Positions 56,617-64,000 of a DNA stretch of 64,000 nucleotides are shown piece by piece. The stretch lies in contig NC_020186.1 in the NCBI RefSeq assembly GCF_000315915.1, positions 124,001-188,000 on the forward strand, in the 5' to 3' direction. Position 1 is the stretch's first letter; every line of letters starts with the position of its first letter. A program made the position numbers and the translations under genes. This DNA is from Henningerozyma blattae CBS 6284. Lineage: Eukaryota > Ascomycota > Saccharomycetes > Saccharomycetales > Saccharomycetaceae. Under the pieces are notes generated by a model, which ran no database searches, was not told the DNA's origin, and saw only the letters and a program-made list of their open reading frames with translations.

Positions 56617-59600
56617 ATGGAGATTGATGATTCAATGTCAAATTGGCCATGGGCACAACATACTCCTAGAGTTGGAGGACACAGTATTGCTAGAAATAAT
56701 GCCACGATAGATTCTGTTATAGATGAAATATTTGCAGATGATACTAATCCGTTAAATGACAACAATAATGATAATATGGATAACAATAATAATAGCATAC
56801 TTTTTGATTCATCTTTACGGGAAAATTATAATAATAATAATAATTTGTACCATCATTCTCCTACTAGAGGTGATTTGTGGATATCAAAAGATAGGAAAAT
56901 GGTCGAATGGTCGATTTCAAATCACATCATTAAAAGATTTCAATTTTATAATAAAGAAAAAAATTCAATCGTATTAAAGGCAGGTTTTATTGATTTCGAA
57001 TATACTAAAGATTGTTTAATCATATTACTAAATGATTTTGCCAATGTTTATTATTTAAATAATAATAATGATATGATTACTATCAATTATCCGTTTACCA
57101 TCTCAAATGTATTTTGGTATTCTAAAGGTATCATATTGGAAAGAAAATTAAATAATAATAATATATTTGAAAAGAATCATAGATTTATTGTCTTAAATGA
57201 CCCCATGGCTCCATTTGGGTTGTTAGAATTTTCAATGAATCAAAAATTAGAATTTAATATAAATGATTTACAATTAATGGTATTCCCCAAGAATAATTTG
57301 TTTAATATTTCAATATTTTATGAAACTCCTACAAATCAATTGCATTTTTTTTATACAAAGATTTCAACTACAACAAATAATAATAATATTTCTCTTAATA
57401 CAAAAATAAATTCAAATATATCGTCATCTATTTTAAAACCGTCTATAAATAATGATTCTATCCAAGATAGTGATGAAGCTACTTCTTTCACTCAAAGATT
57501 TACTTCCAATGGTAGTAGGCGATCCATCTCTATAAACTTTGATCCTTCTTCTTTAGCTTCTCCTCTGGCAGAAACAAATGTTAATAACAATAATAATCAT
57601 AATAATAACATTGGCAATAATTCGAATTTTAATATTAATGAATTACCAAAAATAGATGTGCGTTCACCTAGTTACCCATTGATGTCACCTTATTCAAATA
57701 ATAATATAGATTTAAATATACCACAACATGAAACAAATTCAAATGTACCCATTACTTATAACAATTATAATATTTCTTCCAAAGATGTAACATTAACAAG
57801 AATCTCCACTTTAACTTTACCAAAAATTTTGAAAAATAATAATACTCTCTTAAAATTGTTACCATTAATTTTAGACAATAAAGAAATCATAGTTATATTT
57901 GATGATTACTCTAAATTCTCTAAGATTTGGTTTATAAATTTATTACCAAATATTATTAATTTTTATCCATTTAAAGTTTATGGTGAATCTCCAAAAGATA
58001 TGATAGGACTTTCCAATATTAATATTTTAAATAATAATAATAATTCAATGAATAATGATGTTTTAAAGATTAGAAATATATTTCCTTATATTTGTCAAAA
58101 TGCATTTTATGAAAATACTGTGGTAATTGAATATCAATCAAAAAATGATTTACAAATTTTTTTATGTTTGTATAATCCATTTATTTCAATACCGTCTCCA
58201 TTCATTAAATTTGATTATAATAAATATTTATCTTCAATTTGTAATATTTCATCAGAGCATATTATATTGAATAAATCTATAAATGAAAGTAACAGCAACC
58301 TTACAAACTTGAAAGATATCAATGATGATGTAGATTCATTTACATTTACTTCACCATTCATTTTCCCTAAACAAGGTTTAATGTTGAAAATTTTTAATGC
58401 TTTAAAATTGATTTGTTCAAATGATATCTATTTTTGTATTATAGTCATTTGGCAATCAATTTTCAATTCATCTTTAGATGAAACTTGGTATGATCCACTT
58501 TTAATTAATGAAGTCCAATTTAATATTTTTAAAAAAATTATTATATTTTTAATTAATTTAAAGGATGAAAAATTATTAAATTCAATTTCAAATTCAAGTT
58601 CGAATTCGAATATAAAGCATTCAAGAGCATTAAGTTATCTATCAAATTCAAATAAGAAAAATTATTTACCACAAATTATAATGGGATTACATTTATTAAA
58701 TGAAGAATTTAAATTAAATGTATTAAATAATAAAGATGTGCAAAAATTAACAGAATTATTATATATTTCTTTGAAATATTTAAATTGGGGAGAAATATGG
58801 ATTAATTATTATAAAGACTCAAAGCAAATTGATTATACCAATCTTGAAAATTATTATCAATTTGAAACTATTGATGAAATTGAAAATTTTAGTAAACCAT
58901 TAGAAGAACCACCATCTATTTTAAAAAGTTTATATAGTATTACTGAATGTAGCAATTTATCCATAACTCCCTTTATTACATTTTCTAGATTAGTAGGAAA
59001 AGATTTTGATATTGATGAACTAATAACTCCAAGGACTTCAAAATTATTAAAATTATACGATTTTTTCCACGCAAATAAAAAAAGTTCCCCTGAACAACTT
59101 TTAAAATATTTAGAGTTATGGAAAATTGATAAATATGAAATTGAAACTTATCCATTAGGAATTATGGTTCCATTAGAAGCAATCTTAGAAAATATTCAGT
59201 ATCAATTATCTACTATTAATGAAGATATTGATTTATCCTTAATAAATAGAATTGATTTGAATACACAAATTCAAACTATTAAAAATGCCAAATATTATAA
59301 TCAAAATACTAAGCAATTTGAAATTCAAAATAATCAAAATCAATTGTTTAGAAATTCAAATTTAGATAATAATTCTAAACTAGCAATTCAAAAAAAATTA
59401 TATTCAAATCAATTAAATCAATCATTAACTTCATCTTCATCTAATAATTCAAAACCAAAAGATATATACTCTGTATTAACAGATATTATTAGAAACACAC
59501 CCACATTTAAGGATGAAAAATCAAATTCCAAAATAAATTCTGCCATAAATTCTTATAATATCAATAATTTAGCTTATGATAGCAAGGATGATGATATTGA

Positions 59601-62322
59601 TGAAGGTCAAATCTTAAAGAAAAATTCAAATATTATCTTTTCCCAAGATAAAAGATTTAGTGATGCATTAAATTTACTGATTTATTACAAACCTCATAAT
59701 ATTTATTTTTTTTCGAAATCTAGAGAATACACAAAATTATTGAAGAAGAAAAAACTATTTGCTAAGAACATCGCACTTAGAACATGTACAAATGGTATTG
59801 GTTGGGGTGCTATCGTTTATGCCACTGAAAAGCCTCTATCTACCCAACGCTGGCAAAGACCGCACTTAAATCTAGTATCCTTATTTTCGGATGGTACAAA
59901 GATTTCTTTAGAACCTAGTGACATTGATGATATATATTATCAATGGGGTGAGTTCCACGGTGGGGTAAGTTCAGGCTTAAGGATATCTAGAAAGGCAACT
60001 AATATCGACGGTAGTTGGATTACATTTAATAAACCTTTAGAGCTAGATTCTCAACATGGTGGGTTTCTACTTGGATTGGGACTTAATGGCCATTTAAAAG
60101 AATTAGAAGAATGGCATGTCTACAACTATTTAAGTTTAAAGAATAACCTCGTCAGTATTGGTTTGTTATTAGGTATGAGTGCTAGTTTAAAAGGAACAAT
60201 GGATATTAAACTTACTAAAGTACTAAGTGTCCATATCGTGGCTTTATTGCCACCAGGTTCTACCGACTTAAATATCGATTTAAAGGTTCAAACTGCGGGT
60301 TTAGTTGGAGTAGGTTTATTGTATCAAGGTTCCTCCCATAAAAGAATGAGTAATCTTTTCTATAACCAACTTTCTTCATTGTTGCTAATAAAAGATGAAC
60401 AAGTAGCAGATGAAGGATATAGAATGGCTGCAGGAATCGCATTGGGTCTTATTAACCTTGGAACTGGGAAAAGGCGATTTTTAAAGAAAAGAAAGAAAGA
60501 ATCTAAAAGAAGAAAAATTGCATCCACTAGAAACACAATCACAAGTTATAATTCATTTGCTAGTAGGCCAAGAGTAATAAGTGAAGCGGGGCTACAAAAG
60601 CCTTCACCAATTTTTGATAGCAGTATTAATAATATTATTGATGACAGCAGCACCGGCAGTACAAGTAGTAGTAGTAGTAGTAGTAGCGATGAAGATGATA
60701 TATCAACGAAATCTACATCAGATACAAAGTTTAACGAACTAGGCCTAGATAAAGATATTGAAAATGGATTACTACGATTTTTAACTCAAACATTTGATAC
60801 TGAAAGAGAATGGATACCTGAGAACTCCCAAATTGGTGTTACCCTAGCAATCATTTTAATTTATGTGCAGTCAAATGATTTGAATGTTGCAACTCAGGTT
60901 CGACCAAAGAATATTTTAAAATTGAGTAACGTACAAGGCCGGCCAGAGTTATACATGTACAGAGAACTTACATATTATATGATAATGTGGGATCTTATGG
61001 GTCAAGATCTAGATTTTGTATTAAAAGGCTTTGATTCTGTTAACATTACTGGAATTACCACAGATAATCTCCCACTGTATTATATAATTGCAGGGCGAGT
61101 GTTGGCAATGGGTATAAAGTATTCATCATCAGGGGAACTGAAGATAAGAGACACTTTGATTAAAATTTGTGATATATTTCTTCCCTTTTATCAGTATGCT
61201 GGGGATGGATCAGCTGATTTTCGTATGGCTATTGCAGGTATCAACATGATTATGAACGTTGCCATAGTATCTATGGGTCTTATTATGTGTGGTACTGGTG
61301 ACTTGAGCACATTCCGAAGAATTAGATACCTTCATGAAGTTGTTACTGGAAATGCCTCTGACTTATTTAGACGTGTAGATGAAGCAAAAAAAGTTCCGGA
61401 TAAAAATGCAGATGGTGATGTTGAAATAGACATCGATGAACCAAGTATAGATGGTGCAACAAACGAAGAAGGTAGTGATACTGAAGCTGAAATTGATTAT
61501 GGAGACGATAATATCAAGAAAGCTTTAAATTCGGACAAAATCCCGATTGAACATCATTATGGAAAATATATGGCCACGAACTTAGCCTTAGGGTTTCTCT
61601 TCTTGGGTTCCGGTCAATACGCATTAAAAACGTCAGATGTTGAAAGTATTGCTTATATTTTACTATCCGTTTTACCGATATATATGCCCAATTACCCTCT
61701 GCAAGAGTTAAAACATTTTTGGAGCATGGCTGTAGAGCCAAGGTGTCTGGTCTTAAGGGATGTTCTTTCTGGTGACTTCATCAACTCTGTACCAGTTAAT
61801 ATTTCTTTACATGCAGATGGCATGAAATCAACTACTAGTAAGACATTTTATCCTCCCTGCTTACTTCCTGATATTAGAAAAATCGCTTCCATTAAAATCG
61901 ACTTAGAAGATTATTACCCATTTGAAATACAATTTTCGAATGACTTGAAACCAGTAGATTATTTTAAAAACGGTACTGTTATTCATATTCAGAAGAAGGA
62001 GTTTGGAGCTGTGTCACATGAAAATAGGTTTGGTCTTCATGTTGATAACTTGGAGACTTCTTTAAGAAAAAAAATTGAAGGACATGAGACTTCTATTGAT
62101 AGAATAAAAGCATCTACTTCGATAAAAGATATTGATATTTTGCATCCTATTAACTTTAACGATATTATTATGACTGAAGTGGATACCTATAGTAAACTTG
62201 GAACTTCTTCGCCTGATAAGGTTCATACAGATTATAATATAAACTTATTATCATCGACTTATAATTTGGGATCATCTGATGATATGAGACTCGAACTATG
62301 GAAAAGAACACACCTTAAATGA
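56617..62322 (+). CDS. APC1: Anaphase-promoting complex subunit 1
   Basis: 1901 codons from the ATG at 56617 (1748 in S. cerevisiae); the frame is open five codons further upstream but only from a TTG. The N-terminal half is Asn-rich beta-propeller-like sequence with several poly-Asn insertions, which explain the extra length. The C-terminal half has the PC (proteasome/cyclosome) repeats at about 1145-1690: GGFLLGLGLNGHL, LVSIGLLLGMSAS, GLVGVGLLYQGSSH, RMAAGIALGLINLGTG, YIIAGRVLAMGIKY and ATNLALGFLFLGSGQYAL. Apc1 is the scaffold of the ubiquitin ligase that triggers anaphase. Poly-Ser and acidic insertions occur near 1350. Position after MDG1 fits YNL172W. Confidence 0.96.
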   Translation: MEIDDSMSNWPWAQHTPRVGGHSIARNNATIDSVIDEIFADDTNPLNDNNNDNMDNNNNSILFDSSLRENYNNNNNLYHHSPTRGDLWISKDRKMVEWSISNHIIKRFQFYNKEKNSIVLKAGFIDFEYTKDCLIILLNDFANVYYLNNNNDMITINYPFTISNVFWYSKGIILERKLNNNNIFEKNHRFIVLNDPMAPFGLLEFSMNQKLEFNINDLQLMVFPKNNLFNISIFYETPTNQLHFFYTKISTTTNNNNISLNTKINSNISSSILKPSINNDSIQDSDEATSFTQRFTSNGSRRSISINFDPSSLASPLAETNVNNNNNHNNNIGNNSNFNINELPKIDVRSPSYPLMSPYSNNNIDLNIPQHETNSNVPITYNNYNISSKDVTLTRISTLTLPKILKNNNTLLKLLPLILDNKEIIVIFDDYSKFSKIWFINLLPNIINFYPFKVYGESPKDMIGLSNINILNNNNNSMNNDVLKIRNIFPYICQNAFYENTVVIEYQSKNDLQIFLCLYNPFISIPSPFIKFDYNKYLSSICNISSEHIILNKSINESNSNLTNLKDINDDVDSFTFTSPFIFPKQGLMLKIFNALKLICSNDIYFCIIVIWQSIFNSSLDETWYDPLLINEVQFNIFKKIIIFLINLKDEKLLNSISNSSSNSNIKHSRALSYLSNSNKKNYLPQIIMGLHLLNEEFKLNVLNNKDVQKLTELLYISLKYLNWGEIWINYYKDSKQIDYTNLENYYQFETIDEIENFSKPLEEPPSILKSLYSITECSNLSITPFITFSRLVGKDFDIDELITPRTSKLLKLYDFFHANKKSSPEQLLKYLELWKIDKYEIETYPLGIMVPLEAILENIQYQLSTINEDIDLSLINRIDLNTQIQTIKNAKYYNQNTKQFEIQNNQNQLFRNSNLDNNSKLAIQKKLYSNQLNQSLTSSSSNNSKPKDIYSVLTDIIRNTPTFKDEKSNSKINSAINSYNINNLAYDSKDDDIDEGQILKKNSNIIFSQDKRFSDALNLLIYYKPHNIYFFSKSREYTKLLKKKKLFAKNIALRTCTNGIGWGAIVYATEKPLSTQRWQRPHLNLVSLFSDGTKISLEPSDIDDIYYQWGEFHGGVSSGLRISRKATNIDGSWITFNKPLELDSQHGGFLLGLGLNGHLKELEEWHVYNYLSLKNNLVSIGLLLGMSASLKGTMDIKLTKVLSVHIVALLPPGSTDLNIDLKVQTAGLVGVGLLYQGSSHKRMSNLFYNQLSSLLLIKDEQVADEGYRMAAGIALGLINLGTGKRRFLKKRKKESKRRKIASTRNTITSYNSFASRPRVISEAGLQKPSPIFDSSINNIIDDSSTGSTSSSSSSSSDEDDISTKSTSDTKFNELGLDKDIENGLLRFLTQTFDTEREWIPENSQIGVTLAIILIYVQSNDLNVATQVRPKNILKLSNVQGRPELYMYRELTYYMIMWDLMGQDLDFVLKGFDSVNITGITTDNLPLYYIIAGRVLAMGIKYSSSGELKIRDTLIKICDIFLPFYQYAGDGSADFRMAIAGINMIMNVAIVSMGLIMCGTGDLSTFRRIRYLHEVVTGNASDLFRRVDEAKKVPDKNADGDVEIDIDEPSIDGATNEEGSDTEAEIDYGDDNIKKALNSDKIPIEHHYGKYMATNLALGFLFLGSGQYALKTSDVESIAYILLSVLPIYMPNYPLQELKHFWSMAVEPRCLVLRDVLSGDFINSVPVNISLHADGMKSTTSKTFYPPCLLPDIRKIASIKIDLEDYYPFEIQFSNDLKPVDYFKNGTVIHIQKKEFGAVSHENRFGLHVDNLETSLRKKIEGHETSIDRIKASTSIKDIDILHPINFNDIIMTEVDTYSKLGTSSPDKVHTDYNINLLSSTYNLGSSDDMRLELWKRTHLK

Positions 62323-64000
62323 ATTTCTTTACTACCCTTAATTACACAGTATAATTATCAAATAGCTTTAAATTGTATGAAGTAAAATAATCTAAATAAT
62401 AAAATCAGCTCGAATATATCTTGAATGTTAGTACAATATATTAAAGTTAAGAAAAAATTGATATATTTAATATATGAATTAGTAAATCGTTGATGGAAAC
62501 TTTTAATTCATTCCCACAGACTGAACGTAAAATTAATTATCTTCAATAAATAATTGTAGAATTCAAACTTTGTTGAAAAAAATTAATATGCATTGTTTGA
62601 ATATTTAATATGAAATAGTCAACAGCATAATTTTAAATATTGAGAATCCTTCATTTATATCTCAATTCAGCTAAGTATTTCTTAATAGCAGAAGTTATTT
62701 TTGTAAGAAGTTGTACGACATTAAATACAGTTTTAAGAAGATTGAGGCTACAACTAAAAAATAAGCAGTTAAGGTCTTTAAATGGGATAACTCTCTTAAA
62801 CCATGTTCTTTTATAAAACATGAAAGAGTCATTAAAAAGCTAAAAAGGATATGGATGCTTAAAAGCATATCGTCTTATTGTTTGAAATTTGTATTATTTT
62901 ATTAGTATCATCTTGCAGTGGAAGATAGCTGGGTGAATTTTGGCGGTTGGGTAATTCTAGGGGTTTCCTATGTAACATTGAAAATTATATTTGTAATAGA
63001 AAAAAGAAATATCTTCCAGTTAAATTTGTGTATATATGTTAATAAAGAAAACATTGAAAAGCAGTTAAGTGTTTTTATTTGATTTAAATCTGTGGTAATT
63101 TAGGATTGATATTTTTTTAGAGTTGAGCCATAAATTTTCAAATAAAGCTTTTATTAGTGGCGTTTTACACTACATATTTTTCTATCAATTTTGAGTAGTA
63201 TTGCTGAAAAGTTAAGTATGTAGATAAAAAATCTCTGCAAGTGCATTAATACTCACACTGTTATACATTTGTTTGATTTATATGTCGACTGATATATGTA
63301 AAATTAATTTCTATATAATATTAGAAACTGGTTTAGAATATTGTAAGGTAACGTCAAAAAAATTATAGTATCTCTTTAGCATTAGTGATATTGTTCATAC
63401 TACAGATATTAGGAGTGTAACTTGTTTAAGGTCACTACTTGTTAATGCTAATTTTTATGGGCAACAGAAAGTTAATATTGAAAAATTAAGCTAAAAAATG
63501 GTAAATAGGAAAATATTCCAATTGGAGAACTGGAAATAGTTTGAGAAATATGTGGTGGACTATCCAAATAATCGAAACGCTCATTTGAAGAAAGTACATA
63601 TATATTATCTTTTAAAATTTTTAATAATTGGTTAAAAATAGACACTTTAGCATTTTTGATACAATTTTATATTTTTAGTGTCAAAACAATTAAGAGGTAT
63701 ATGAAACAGTAATAAAATATTATAATAATAATATGATAGTAAAACAACAACAACATTTATATGAATGGAGTACAAAGCTCCTCATTGTTTTTAGAAAAAA
63801 ATCTACACCTAAATAGTTTTATGAGTGCTGCAACATAAAGCTAATCCCAGGAAATATGGTTATTATTGCGCTACATTAGAATCATTTAGAGTAAAATTTT
63901 TTTTGGGCAAGAGAAATCAATTCATCGGAGAAGGAGGAGGAGGAATATTAACCTTACAAGAGTCGCATGTCTTGCATTCTTAACATATCCTGTAGTAGTT
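62323..64000. other. 1.7-kb AT-rich region after APC1, no gene recognised
   Basis: All frames are short. The sequence is AT-rich with no tRNA-like or structured block that I can support. A short GGAGGAGGAGG patch lies near 63,930. The right edge may contain promoter or 3' sequence of a gene outside the window. Confidence 0.55.

Overview
The window is budding-yeast nuclear DNA (Saccharomycetaceae). It is AT-rich overall, nearly intronless, rich in poly-Asn/Gln proteins, and carries orthologues of genes in the two paired Saccharomyces cerevisiae segments YNL197C-YNL172W (chromosome XIV) and YDL224C-YDL211C (chromosome IV). The genes of these two segments are interleaved here in one collinear order. 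About a dozen genes of the combined ancestral order are missing (TIM22, KAR1, UBP10, MRPL19, IPI3, SHR3, RPS3, MRPL22, FMP45/YNL194C and others). That pattern fits one of the two sister tracks of a post-whole-genome-duplication yeast that sorted its duplicates differently from S. cerevisiae (for example a Vanderwaltozyma/Tetrapisispora-like or Kazachstania/Naumovozyma-like lineage). The genus cannot be fixed from the sequence alone.

Layout: 1-6.0 kb is GC-richer and on the minus strand. It holds a truncated WHI3/WHI4 RNA-binding gene, two small unrecognised GC-rich genes and CDC13 (telomere capping). 6.3-14.2 kb is on the plus strand: a YNL193W-like TPR-type gene, chitin synthase CHS1, D-aminoacyl-tRNA deacylase DTD1 and the glutathione-degradation amidotransferase DUG3. 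14.2-35.1 kb is a very AT-rich, gene-poor island with long spacers: a YDL218W-like MARVEL-type membrane protein, three tandem beta-mannosyltransferase-family genes (plus), and two divergent paralogous four-helix membrane proteins of an unrecognised family (minus). 35.1-40 kb: importin-alpha SRP1, SWT21 and the COP9-signalosome JAMM protease RRI1, whose frame is broken near its 3' end. 40-55 kb is all minus strand: GDH2, a PRR2/NPR1-type kinase, NOP6, RHO5, TDA7, NOP13 and MDG1. GC content rises again in 44-50.7 kb. 55.9 kb has an intron-containing tRNA-Pro(UGG), followed by the large APC1 gene (plus) and 1.7 kb with no recognisable gene.

Functional themes: cell surface and wall (CHS1, beta-mannosyltransferases, MARVEL protein, TDA7, RHO5), nitrogen/sulphur metabolism (GDH2, NPR1-type kinase, DUG3), nucleolar ribosome biogenesis (NOP6, NOP13, both with PAC/RRPE-type promoter motifs), cell-cycle control (WHI3, APC1, CDC13) and nuclear transport/splicing/signalosome (SRP1, SWT21, RRI1). 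The most notable items are the mannosyltransferase plus four-helix-protein island, the stop-less CDC13 frame running into a gene with its own promoter, the RRI1 frame break, an HLD (not HRD) catalytic loop in the PRR2/NPR1 kinase, a cluster of five CACGTG sites inside TDA7, and two GC-rich blocks with RNA-like secondary structure. Gene assignments rest on remembered family sequence and gene order; no database search was possible.
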